A stretch of DNA of 39,748 nt from Planctomycetota bacterium (GCA_026386955.1 JAPLMQ010000011.1:1-39748); one strand, 5' to 3'; positions 32,401-39,555 are shown, counted from the stretch's first letter. The notes: generated by a model not told the origin, from the sequence alone. Numbers and translations: made by a program.

Positions 32401-34387
32401 TGCGGCTGTCCCAGTCGCGGGCGCCGAGGATCTCGCCGCGGCGCAGGCCGGGGATGGCGGACGGCTTCTCGGCCGAGCCCGATGCTGCGCCGGCCAACTC
32501 CTCCTTCGTCGCGCCGGAATCCTTCAACAGGGCCTCGGCCTCGGCGGCGCTGAGGCCCGGCGTAAGCAGTAGCCCGCCATAGGGGCGGAGCACGCGGTAG
32601 AGCTCGCGGCCGGAGAGGGGTTTGCCGCCCACGGCGACCGGCCCGGCGACGATCACGGCGTTCGCGAAATACCGCGTGAACGGGAGTTGGTCGACATGGG
32701 TGAGCGGCAGGACCTGCAGCCGCGTCCCGTAGAGCGACGACGAGATCAGCCGGTCGCGCAGCGCGGCGACCGCGGCGGGATCGGTCTGCGCGTTGATCAC
32801 CTGCAGCAGCGTCGCGCTCGCCACGGCGGAGGAGACGCGCCCATCCGCGTCGCCCAGCACCAGGGCGTAGCCGCAATCCATCCCGCCGGCGCGGAGGCGA
32901 TCGATCAACTTGATGGTCGCCGCGTCAGGCAGCGGCCCCGCCGCGCCTGGCACGGGCGTCGCCAAGTCATGTTTCCGCGGTGGCGCAGTCGCCTTGCCCG
33001 TCTCGAACGAATGAAGAAAACCCGACTCGGTGCTGACGACCACGCGCCCGTTGGCGACGGCGATCTCGCGGGCGACGCCGTCCACCGGGGCCCGCCACAA
33101 CTCGCGCTCCGTGTCGGCGTCCTGCGCGACGACCGCGCCGTCGAGCCCCAGCAGCAGCGTCTTGCCCGCGAGCGCCATCGCATAGGCGGCGCGGGCGTAG
33201 CCCTTGCGCCCCGTGACGATGATGCTGGCCTTGCCCTTGTCGTGGATGTAGTCGTCGGGGCGGTACTTCGACCCCACGCCCGGCGGCTGGAGGTTGAAGT
33301 TCGGCACGTCGACGCGGATGCCGCGGCCGGGCCCGGGGCCGGAGAGGTTGATGAAGGTCGTGCTGGGGGCGTCGGTGCGGTACTTCGCCAGCGTGTACAT
33401 CACGCCGCCGTCGATGCAGTTCCACGTCCCGCCCGCCGCGCCGCCGACGCCGGGCGCGGGGGCGACGCGGTTGTCCCAGGGCTTGAGCAGGCCGTTCGCC
33501 CGGCTGAAGCGCCAGGCGAAGGAGGTGCCGTTGGGGACGATCAATTGGTCTTCGTAGGCGAGCAACGCGCCCTGTGGGTTGATGCCCGTGGAGCCGAACT
33601 CGCCCTCGTGCGTGATGTTCTTCATCAGCTCGGTGACGGGGGCCGTGGGGTTCGCGGCCTGCATCCCCTTGAAGAAGACGCTCATGTAGCCCGCGTTGTC
33701 GTTCCGCCAGACGACTGCGCCGGTCTCGGCGTTGAGCGCGACGAGGTGTATGCCGTCGGCGTTCCACATGCCCGCCGCCGCGTAGACGGTGTTGTCCATC
33801 ACCAGCACGCCGGTGCGGATCGGCCAGCGCGAGATCATGCGGCCGTTGCCGATGAGCATGTCGTCGTACGGCGCGGGGCGGACCTGCCAGAGGAGCTTGC
33901 CGGTGGCGGCGTCGAGGCAGTAGACGATTCCGTCGTCGGAGCCGAGGTAGAGCTTGCCCGCGACGAACTGCGGGGCGAAGCGCACGGGCCCGCCGGTGAC
34001 GAAGGTCCAGCGCGGCTCGCCGGTCTTTTCGTCGAGGGCGCGCACGGCGTCGTCGGCGGTGCTGCCGAAGTAGACGAGCCCGCCGCCGGTGACCGGGTGC
34101 GGTGCGTAGTCGAAGTCGAGGCGGTTGAGGTGGCTGTAGGTCTCCGGCCAGGCGGGGCGGGGGGCCTGCGCGCAGCGGTAGGACCAGGCCTCGTGGAGCG
34201 GGAAGTCGATGGGTTCGTCGGTGACGGCGCTGCGCGCGAGGTCGTGGCGGTAGGCGGGCCAGTCGGCGGCGCGGGCGACGGCGGGTTTCGCGAGCATGAT
34301 GCTGATGACGAGCAGCAGGATCGCGAGCAGCGGCGAGGCAGCGAGGATCGACCGCCGCGCAGCCGTCCGGGAAGGAGTCGGGGTCAT
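29447..34387 (-). CDS. Giant exported PQQ-type propeller / methyltransferase-like / CBM9 / malectin-like protein (1646 aa)
   Basis: A signal peptide ends near residue 40. Residues about 45-470 are PQQ-like propeller repeats (GEPRWTFVTGGPV, GKLLWQVRPA, GAVVWRND). About 490-605 is a class I methyltransferase-like insert (YALVLGDADGR; LYGTRLQVLP; ELYRVLRPYGG) whose GxGxG motif is degraded. The propeller resumes to about 750 (AVDAYNGTVQW). A low-complexity linker and a beta domain like a sugar-binding module (about 850-1020) follow. Then comes a Cys-containing block (GCGG, NLCGIKAGC, CVC; about 1080-1150), a CBM9/DOMON-like domain (about 1325-1510; PTIDGKLNDPLWG) and a malectin-like domain (about 1530-1620; RLHFAEL, GQRVFDV). 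It is probably periplasmic or surface exposed and binds carbohydrate. ATG 34420 with GGAG upstream is an alternative start. Confidence 0.88.
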   Translation of the reverse strand: MTPTPSRTAARRSILAASPLLAILLLVISIMLAKPAVARAADWPAYRHDLARSAVTDEPIDFPLHEAWSYRCAQAPRPAWPETYSHLNRLDFDYAPHPVTGGGLVYFGSTADDAVRALDEKTGEPRWTFVTGGPVRFAPQFVAGKLYLGSDDGIVYCLDAATGKLLWQVRPAPYDDMLIGNGRMISRWPIRTGVLVMDNTVYAAAGMWNADGIHLVALNAETGAVVWRNDNAGYMSVFFKGMQAANPTAPVTELMKNITHEGEFGSTGINPQGALLAYEDQLIVPNGTSFAWRFSRANGLLKPWDNRVAPAPGVGGAAGGTWNCIDGGVMYTLAKYRTDAPSTTFINLSGPGPGRGIRVDVPNFNLQPPGVGSKYRPDDYIHDKGKASIIVTGRKGYARAAYAMALAGKTLLLGLDGAVVAQDADTERELWRAPVDGVAREIAVANGRVVVSTESGFLHSFETGKATAPPRKHDLATPVPGAAGPLPDAATIKLIDRLRAGGMDCGYALVLGDADGRVSSAVASATLLQVINAQTDPAAVAALRDRLISSSLYGTRLQVLPLTHVDQLPFTRYFANAVIVAGPVAVGGKPLSGRELYRVLRPYGGLLLTPGLSAAEAEALLKDSGATKEELAGAASGSAEKPSAIPGLRRGEILGARDWDSRTADRSAGGPMRVLWFGGPETQETQSFRQSTNPPVVVSGRYLNLAESRLTAVDAYNGTVQWSRIIPRQNRDLRGIDGLVYKVRETGTGAADAPDSGGGGEGDAPAAAPDVASEKGKGKAKGEGAHIVNDADMVSMDESAETGGGRLVRVSSDHAAFLIIGKAPNERWVELDLQTGNQKKLLTQWLPAPTVSLQKPQSWTLRLDAKHSGTIALASDAQGINLTLTTQDPVASNLDGWDLHFDLRPLAKRAGLYERGAFHFLVTPAIKPGGSPAILFVNGPTHPAVDLTGERNAAGTSTTLRLAWAELEKVAGFRPESFGFAATLNSHDGGKAEPIVRRHLFGDWTSEALNLGWANVFVGPAPATVEPPAIVAPLPAELWKQFPDPVGLSKKAPPQLDDAAANGLRVHPLTGELEPKIFRSGTGGCGGPHYTATERFGRATGNLGLYDFVDDSGLRNLCGIKAGCSTAITPALGLVIVSPEGGHCVCTFPFATTVTLAPSDRRLNEDWAIYHDRPADGLVRQAAINLGAFGDRRDDHGTLWLGFPRSPERAMNFSMSPGVKSVATTPPGLWMRYMPAAMQVPLTIEYLDPLNSANPADDLFAYSGMWAAWTPNRLNKPFGPYRVNSDVVPIANTDRPWIYGSGVRGLKKATLQLDFRRTLVASTLPVGAAKPTIDGKLNDPLWGVKPTDVLPSTRTHFFLRHDAEQLYVAMTRPSVTNRLGKTAGWSRTTKGEDAPVWNDDSCELFISDEASGKVVHLGVSASGARFDALAAGPAANEDPAWSGTWSSAALGDDSSLNFEIAIPFGTLAAAGLKKERLAINLQMNQKDVSGEVFMYPAGMGRDLRSKETAGEALSFLGAEGRAHCRNFFPLGLGEAPAVPERTFALRLHFAELDDAAPGQRVFDVKAQGKTVIENLDIAKEAGPRSALVKEIAGIKAREALTIEFVSKAAGQTVQTAPLLSALELREEGFTPPTPPSPSPVAHAAKK

Positions 34388-34424
34388 GGCGACGTTCTTT
34401 CGATCGAGAGGGTGCAACATGGTG

Positions 34425-34430
34425 ATTCTA
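34425..34430 (-). promoter_or_regulatory. Candidate -10 box of the giant PQQ-protein gene
   Basis: TAGAAT on the minus strand (5 of 6 to consensus). Transcription would begin near 34418, 30 nt before the preferred ATG at 34387 and on top of the alternative ATG at 34420. This favours the inner start. Confidence 0.4.
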
Positions 34431-34520
34431 CTCCGTTCATGTGGAGGGGATTGAGGTGGGTTAGGATTGAGCCTGCGTTCGTCTTGTTGCCGATTCCCGT
34501 GGAAACAACTGGAATGTGAA

Positions 34521-34714
34521 GTCTGGGTGCCACATGCCGTCGTACTCGCGGCATGTGCGGATCGACCCAAACCGTCCGGACTCGCGACGTAGTTGCGTGT
34601 GATGCGGCTCGGTCCGAGGCGTCTTGCTTTCACGGTTTCAGATTCGATTTCATCGGAGCGTGTTGGTCGGTCAAAGACACATGCCACGAGTACGATGGCA
34701 TGTGGCACCCAGAC
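34521..34714. repeat. Inverted-repeat doublet with covarying hairpins, divergent region
   Basis: The arms 34521-34557 and 34678-34714 are inverted repeats of 37 nt with two differences. Within each arm a hairpin has the same 9-nt loop TCGTACTCG; its stem is CATGCCG / CGGCATG on the left and CATGCCA / TGGCATG in the right copy read inverted. The two differences are thus the two sides of one base pair. The arm ends share GTCTGGGTGCCA. The 120-bp centre has no clear structure. It lies in the 348-bp region between the PQQ gene and the 299-aa gene, which otherwise holds only their promoters. Confidence 0.82.
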
Positions 34715-34735
34715 CCCGCCTTCAGGAGCCCTCCG

Positions 34736-35635
34736 ATGAACCGCTGGACCTGCGCCCTCGAGCTCGACACCCAACGCCGCGTCGTCGCCGGGAGCGCGGC
34801 GGCGCTCTCCGACGCCATCGCCCGCGGGGCCGACCTGCGCATCGGCACCGCCTTCCGCCACAACGAGCACATCAATGTCGAGTCGCCCTGCAACGAACTC
34901 ATCCGCGAGGTCGCGGAATTCGGCGTGACCTACCGGCTCGCGAGCGGCTGGGTTGCGGGCGTGATGAGCCTGCGCCAGCCGATCGAATTGCCCGAGGGCT
35001 TCGGGGCCCGGCCTTCGATGTCGTTCTTCCTCTACAACCAGGACGGCACGCAGGCGATCGCCCGGCCGCACCTCGACGGCCTCGCGCCCACCGCGCAGCC
35101 CGGCCCGTCCACGCCCATCGTGGACGCGAAGATGCCGCGGTACCACACCTCCGACAGCTTCGACGCGGGGACCCTCTCGCCCAGCCATAACTTCGTCTAC
35201 GACTTCGAGACCTTCCGCTACCACGTGCGCGACGACTGGCGCGAGGCGCTCTCCCACGAGGCCGACGGCACGGTGCGCTCCGGCTCGCTCGACGCCCTGA
35301 CCGACGCCTTCTGGTCCGGCGCGGCGATCAAGGTCGGCGTGCGCGGGCTGGCGGCGGCGATCGACGGAGATGCGTCAGGCGCCGGCGATGAGGAACTCTT
35401 CGTCCACACCGGCTCGCACTACTACTACACCGACCGCCGCCTGTTCATGCTCGGCTCGCACCCGATCATCCGCATCCGCCCCGGCCAGCCGATGCGCTAC
35501 GCCTCGCGCGGGTGGGACTTCGGCTGGCTGATGCTCCGCACCGACGGCCACGTGGTCTACCGCCGCTGCGACCCCTACACGCTCGCCTTCACCGACATCC
35601 CCGGGCATTACGCGATCCGGTGGTTTGTGCGGTGA
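34736..35635 (+). CDS. Unknown soluble protein bracketed by inverted repeats (299 aa)
   Basis: The start at 34736 has AGGAG 7 nt upstream; the longer frame would run through the repeat element. The protein is soluble, beta-rich and acidic, with no signal peptide. Blocks that look conserved are WTCALELDTQRRVVAGSAAA, GADLRIGTAFRHNEHI, GVMSLRQPIELPEGFG, SFFLYNQDGTQAIARPHLDG, NFVYDFETFRYHVRDDW and the end YASRGWDFGWLMLRTDGHVVYRR. I recall similar planctomycete hypotheticals but no function. A 194-bp inverted-repeat element ends 21 nt before the start and another begins 6 nt after the stop, so the gene sits in its own repeat-bounded unit. Confidence 0.8.
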   Translation: MNRWTCALELDTQRRVVAGSAAALSDAIARGADLRIGTAFRHNEHINVESPCNELIREVAEFGVTYRLASGWVAGVMSLRQPIELPEGFGARPSMSFFLYNQDGTQAIARPHLDGLAPTAQPGPSTPIVDAKMPRYHTSDSFDAGTLSPSHNFVYDFETFRYHVRDDWREALSHEADGTVRSGSLDALTDAFWSGAAIKVGVRGLAAAIDGDASGAGDEELFVHTGSHYYYTDRRLFMLGSHPIIRIRPGQPMRYASRGWDFGWLMLRTDGHVVYRRCDPYTLAFTDIPGHYAIRWFVR

Positions 35636-35641
35636 GGGGAA

Positions 35642-35820
35642 TTGTTAGCCGGAAGCGCAAGCGACGGGACGGGGGTGCATCAATTGACCGCAGCGCCGAT
35701 GCATGCGGAAGCCCTGCAATGAACGGCATTGTCGATGGTCAATTGCACGATCGCCGCATGTTTCATCGCGGCTGTTGATTGCGAGACCCCCGTCCCGTCG
35801 CTTGCGCTTCCGGCTAACAA
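35642..35820. repeat. Element with perfect 35-bp terminal inverted repeats (TTGTTAGCCGG family)
   Basis: 35642-35676 and 35786-35820 are perfect inverted copies (35 of 35). The outer ends are TTGTTAGCCGGAAGCGCAAG. The 109-bp centre has its own pairing: TCAATTGACC near 35680 with GGTCAATTG near 35740, and an apical CAATG / CATTG hairpin near 35720. There is no ORF. Its size and ends resemble a REPIN or MITE. The same family occurs at 26987-27039 and 39597-39631. Confidence 0.85.
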
Positions 35821-35842
35821 ATGCCGCTGCGCGACGTACAAT
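35814..35842 (+). promoter_or_regulatory. Candidate promoter of the second PhyH gene, -35 inside the repeat
   Basis: CTAACA and TACAAT separated by 17 nt. The -35 is the last bases of the right arm of the 35642-35820 element. Leader about 35 nt. Confidence 0.45.
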
Positions 35843-35883
35843 CCATCTCCAATCCTTCAACCTCATTCAACGAAACCCCCACC

Positions 35884-36711
35884 ATGCCCGACATCAAGCT
35901 CACCGCGCAGCAACTCGCCTTCTTCGAGACCTTCGGCTACCTCTCCCTGCCCGGCCTATTGGCCGACTCGATCGACTCCATCACCGCCGCCTTCGAGGAG
36001 ATCTGGGCCCGGCAGGGCGGCGGGCACCACGGCAAGCCACACGACGGCAAGGCCCGCTCCTGCGTCGTCCCCTTCCTCGACCAGCACGAGCGCCTCTGCG
36101 CCCTGCTCGACGACCCGCGCATCCACGGCCTGCTCACCTCCCTCGTCGGCGACGACTTCAACTACATGGGCAGCGACGGCAACTACTACGTCGGCGACAC
36201 GGGCTGGCACTCCGACGGCTGGCACCCGCGCCACCGACACGTCAAGATCGCCCTCTACCTCGACCCGCTCACCCGCGACACCGGCTGCCTCCGCGTCATC
36301 CCCGGCAGCCACGTCGAAGGCGACAAGTACGCCACCGCCCTGCAGAAAAACATGGGCCAGCTTGGCCTGCCCGGCAACCAGATCCCCTGCATGCCGCTGG
36401 AGACCAAGCCCGGCGACATCGCGGTCTTCAACCACAACACCAAGCACGCGGCCTTCGGCGGCTCGCAGCGGAGGCGGATGTTCACCATCAACTGCTGCGA
36501 GCGCTACCCCGAGCAGGACCTCCAGGTGCTGCGCGACTACATCTCCGGCTTCGCGCGCTTTTGGGTCGACACGCCCTACAGCGAGACGATGCTCCGCACC
36601 GCCGGCCCCGCGCGGATGCGCCACCTCGAGCAGGTGCTCGCCAACGACGACCATCTGCCGGCGCTGACGAAGGCGGCCCGCGAGAAGATGGCCGAGCCGT
36701 CGCGGGGGTGA
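35884..36711 (+). CDS. Phytanoyl-CoA dioxygenase (PhyH) family protein (275 aa)
   Basis: The N-terminus FFETFGYLSLPGLL is the PhyH opening. Iron ligands appear in WHSDGWHP (HxD, about residue 103) and KHAAFGG (distal His, about 197), and SQRRRMF supplies the likely 2-oxoglutarate Arg. TGCLRVIPGSH is the family's central block. It differs clearly from the PhyH protein at 8676-9470 and is not a recent duplicate. The start at 35884 is where homology begins; the frame extends to 35821 in the leader. No Shine-Dalgarno is seen. A strong hairpin follows 3 nt after the stop. Substrate unknown. Confidence 0.9.
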   Translation: MPDIKLTAQQLAFFETFGYLSLPGLLADSIDSITAAFEEIWARQGGGHHGKPHDGKARSCVVPFLDQHERLCALLDDPRIHGLLTSLVGDDFNYMGSDGNYYVGDTGWHSDGWHPRHRHVKIALYLDPLTRDTGCLRVIPGSHVEGDKYATALQKNMGQLGLPGNQIPCMPLETKPGDIAVFNHNTKHAAFGGSQRRRMFTINCCERYPEQDLQVLRDYISGFARFWVDTPYSETMLRTAGPARMRHLEQVLANDDHLPALTKAAREKMAEPSRG

Positions 36712-36713
36712 GC

Positions 36714-36739
36714 GGGTGGACAATTGAAGTTGTCCACCC
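36714..36739 (+). terminator. Strong terminator hairpin after the second PhyH gene
   Basis: Perfect 10-bp stem GGGTGGACAA / TTGTCCACCC with a 6-nt loop, then TTGAGCG. It starts 3 nt after the stop. Confidence 0.75.
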
Positions 36740-37369
36740 TTGAGCGCTCCGTGTCGCTCAGGTTCGCAAAAAAAGAGTGCGCCCCGTAAGACCCGCACAA
36801 GTGTCCGGCCAAATCCGGACACCGACGCGCAAGTCCTTATTTTGAATTTCGGGTTTTCGAGGATGTCCGGATTTTTCCGGACGCTGGTACCTATGTCTGA
36901 CGCGGGAAATCGGCCCTCGAAAATGCTCTAAAAGGTGCCGCTCCCGCTCCATTGCGGTTCCGCTCGGGTGACGCGTCGACACCGGTCCGATGCCTCTTCG
37001 AGATCGATTCGAGGCCCGGTGCGCCGCTGTTCACCCGTCCTCGGCCTGCGGGCTCGGGAGCGATTTACGGGCGAATTGTTGTAAGCGACGACCGTTCCAT
37101 TCATTGCGTCCCAAGATGCCGTTTTGACTGTTCAGGACCGTTCCGGCCTGGAGAGGCCGACGGCGCTCTTTGAGCGAAACGGGGCGATAAAATGTCCCGC
37201 TCTCGTGCCGGCGTGCGCCGCCCGCAGGCTAACCCGACCGCGCGGGGCTCGTTCTGAGCGTTTCCGGAGGGGTGGGCGTTTCAACCCGTTTTGAAAATGG
37301 GTAGTAAAAAAAATTCGAATTCGGGCGGAAAATTTCCGCGCCCCGGAACTCGCGCCCCGGCCCCCGGAG
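36740..37369. other. Non-coding stretch with several hairpins
   Basis: No credible gene. Two related hairpins lie at 36801-36822 (GTGTCCGG / CCGGACAC) and 36865-36882 (GTCCGG / CCGGAC), both with 6-nt loops. Further stems are GGCCT / AGGCC and CGCTC / GAGCG near 37146-37180. The region is more AT-rich than the genes. It does not match tRNA, tmRNA, 6S, RNase P or SRP RNA as far as I can tell, but a small RNA is possible. Confidence 0.4.
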
Positions 37370-37710
37370 CGCGCCGCGCGAGCGGGTCTGGGGTATGTAG
37401 TTCCGCCTTCAGGCGGGCATTTGTTTTCGCTCGAGCGCGCGGGGCGCTTTCGGTTTTCAAAGACCGCGTGAACGCGGAACTCCGAACCCCAGAGCCGCGA
37501 GGACGTGGGGTTTTCGTTTTCCAAAGACCGCCTAAAGGCGGAACTACATACCCCAGAGCCGTGTGACCGGGGCCGCCGCGCGAGCGGGTCTTGGCTCGTA
37601 GTTCCGCCTTCAGGCTGTCTTTGCTTTCCCTTGAGTCGTGGGGACGCGGGGCGGTTTCCGATTTCCGAAGAGCCGCGTAAACGCGGAACTCCGAACCCCG
37701 GAGCCGCAAG
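37370..37710. repeat. Array of five hairpin modules in mixed orientation
   Basis: Each module is a short stem-loop (CCGCCTTCAGGCGG, CCGCGTGAACGCGG, CCGCCTAAAGGCGG or CCGCGTAAACGCGG type; the fourth module's stem is imperfect) joined to GAACTMC and ACCCC-GAGCC. Modules: 37384-37418 (minus), 37454-37499 (plus), 37518-37560 (plus), 37582-37619 (minus), 37662-37707 (plus). The pair at 37373-37499 is repeated at 37575-37707 with an offset of 202-209 nt. Loops and stems vary while pairing is mostly kept. There is no spacer regularity as in CRISPR. Confidence 0.8.
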
Positions 37711-37785
37711 CATCGGAATTCTCCCGATGCAAACTTGCCCCATCCCTCACAATCGTCACAGCCCGCCCCGCATCGGCCGATAACG

Positions 37786-37794
37786 TCCGGAAAT
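37786..37794 (+). promoter_or_regulatory. GCCGATAAC box upstream of the HDOD-GGDEF gene
   Basis: Third copy of the sigma-28-like -10 sequence, 175 nt before the start codon at 37970. No TAAA element 15 nt upstream. In 37711-37969 I see otherwise only a GCATCGG / CCGATGC hairpin (37708-37730). Confidence 0.35.
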
Positions 37795-37969
37795 CTCTCC
37801 GCCTCATCATTGTCAATGCGCGGATTGGCCGATGCTTGGGGCGGTGGGAGCGTGGGCGCGCCGCATGCTGTTCGCAGGCTGGACCCCTCCTGAGCAGGTT
37901 TGCTGACGGGTTGGAATCGGTGCGTCGCGTCCAGTCTCGCTTCGGGCAGTACAGCGGACACATTCTGAA

Positions 37970-39463
37970 ATGGCTGAGCGCACACTTCTTGAGCGGGTTC
38001 TCGAATCGCCGAAGCTGCCCAGCCTCCCGGCGGTGGCGCTGGAGGTCATCGAACTCGTCCAGCAACGCGACCTGGACTTCCGCCAGATCGCGCGGACCAT
38101 CAGCCACGACCCCGCGCTGACCGCGAAGATCCTCAAGACCGTCAACTCCAGCTTCTACGGCCACGCCCACACCATCGGCACCATCAGCCAGGCCTTGGTC
38201 GTGCTTGGCCTCAACACCATCAAGACGCTCGCCCTGGGCTTCACGCTCGTGGGCAACCTCAAGCAGTCCTGCGGGAGCGGCTTCGACCTCATGACATTCT
38301 GGCGGCGAAGCCTGCACCGCGCCGTCGCCGCCAAGGTCCTCACCAAGCACGCCGGCATCCCCCAGCAGGAGGAGGCCTTCCTCGGCGGGCTGCTGCAGGA
38401 CCTGGGCATCCTCGCCATGAGCCAGACGCTCGAGGGCGAGTTCGACGCGCTGATGGTCGACACCGGGCTCGACCCCGCGCGCCTCAGCGAGCGCACCCGC
38501 GAGCGCTATGGCACCGACCCCCTCGAGATCGGCGTCGCCCTGGGGCAGCAGTGGAACCTCCCGCCCGTTCTGATCGTCGCCATGCGCTTCCGCGGCGCGA
38601 TCGAGCAGGCGCCTGCGGAGTTCGTCCCGATCGTGCGCTGCATCACCTTGGGCGACAACATCGCCGACGTCTTCCTCAGCGACGTCCCCGGCCCCGCGCT
38701 GGCGAACTACCACAAGAACGCGCTGGAATGGCTGGGCATCTCCGCGGAGAAGGCGAACGAACTGCTGGAGTCCTCCCACGAGAGCTGCAAGGAGATGCAG
38801 CGGCTGCTCGAGCTGCCGACCGGGCCGCTGGGCAACGCCAAGGAGGTGCTCGCCCGCGCCAACGAGACGCTGCTGCAGTTGAGCCTGGCGCAGCAGGTGC
38901 AGTCGGCCGAGCTCGAGCAGCAGAACCGCAAGCTGGCCGAGCAGGCGATCACCGACCCGCTGACGGGCGCCGCGAACCGCAGGCGGTTCAACGACTACAT
39001 CGCCGCGCAGTTCGACCTCGCCCCCTTGAACGGCGAGCCGGTGAGCCTGCTCTTCCTCGACGTCGACCACTTCAAGAAATTCAACGACACGTATGGCCAC
39101 CAGTCGGGGGACAATGTGCTGGTGCAGGTGGCGACGACGCTCCGCCGGCTGCTGCCTCCGCCGTGTTTGGTGGCGCGCTACGGGGGCGAGGAGTTCGCCG
39201 CGGTGCTGCCGGGCGTCGACCGCAACTCGGCCTCGCGGGCCGCGGAGCTGGTCCGCAGGGCGATCGCGCAGGCGGTCGTTCACGCGGAGGATGGGCAGAA
39301 GCTCTCGGTCACCGCGAGCATCGGCGTGGCGACCTTCGACGGCACGGTTTTCAGCCGGGTCGAGCAGTTCATCAAGGCCTCCGACCAAGGCGTCTACGCC
39401 GCGAAGGCGGCGGGGCGGAATTGCGTGAGGATCTTCACGCCGAGGCCGAAGGCGGCGGCGTGA
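37970..39463 (+). CDS. HDOD-GGDEF protein, probable diguanylate cyclase (497 aa)
   Basis: Residues about 12-215 form an HDOD domain (LPSLPAVALEVIELVQ; ISHDPALTAKILKTVNSSFYG; LGLNTIKTLALGF), a degenerate HD phosphohydrolase fold used for signalling. A helical coiled-coil region rich in Glu, Leu and Gln (about 270-320) links to a GGDEF domain that starts at DPLTGAANRRRF and has an intact active site, YGGEEF (about 407), and the Asp of FLDVDHFKKFND. The RxxD inhibitory site before GGEEF is absent (LPPPC instead), so c-di-GMP product inhibition is not expected. It should make c-di-GMP, controlling motility or attachment. No Shine-Dalgarno; a GCCGATAAC box lies upstream and a terminator downstream. 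Confidence 0.93.
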   Translation: MAERTLLERVLESPKLPSLPAVALEVIELVQQRDLDFRQIARTISHDPALTAKILKTVNSSFYGHAHTIGTISQALVVLGLNTIKTLALGFTLVGNLKQSCGSGFDLMTFWRRSLHRAVAAKVLTKHAGIPQQEEAFLGGLLQDLGILAMSQTLEGEFDALMVDTGLDPARLSERTRERYGTDPLEIGVALGQQWNLPPVLIVAMRFRGAIEQAPAEFVPIVRCITLGDNIADVFLSDVPGPALANYHKNALEWLGISAEKANELLESSHESCKEMQRLLELPTGPLGNAKEVLARANETLLQLSLAQQVQSAELEQQNRKLAEQAITDPLTGAANRRRFNDYIAAQFDLAPLNGEPVSLLFLDVDHFKKFNDTYGHQSGDNVLVQVATTLRRLLPPPCLVARYGGEEFAAVLPGVDRNSASRAAELVRRAIAQAVVHAEDGQKLSVTASIGVATFDGTVFSRVEQFIKASDQGVYAAKAAGRNCVRIFTPRPKAAA

Positions 39464-39555
39464 AGGCGGCGGGACGGTCTTCGCGCCTCGCATGACGCCG
39501 ACGATTTTCCGGGCGTCGCATCAATCCATGGACAAACCGAATCAAGCCCACTGAT

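Noticed and set aside
34388-35257. N-terminal extension of the giant PQQ protein
   Set aside because: It would run antisense through the 299-aa gene and the repeat element; a proper signal peptide starts at 34387.
35642-35820. Insertion sequence with its own transposase
   Set aside because: The centre is 109 bp and has no open frame; it can only be a non-autonomous element.
36740-36982. Two small overlapping frames (63 and 74 codons) on opposite strands
   Set aside because: They cross the paired hairpins at 36801-36882, have no ribosome-binding site and show no domain-like pattern.
36960-37250. tRNA-like or known structured RNA
   Set aside because: A GATTCGAGGC stretch near 37008 resembles a T-arm, but no acceptor, D or anticodon arms can be built around it.
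37370-37710. CRISPR array
   Set aside because: Modules alternate in orientation, differ in length and spacing, and are hairpins without unique spacers; no cas genes nearby.
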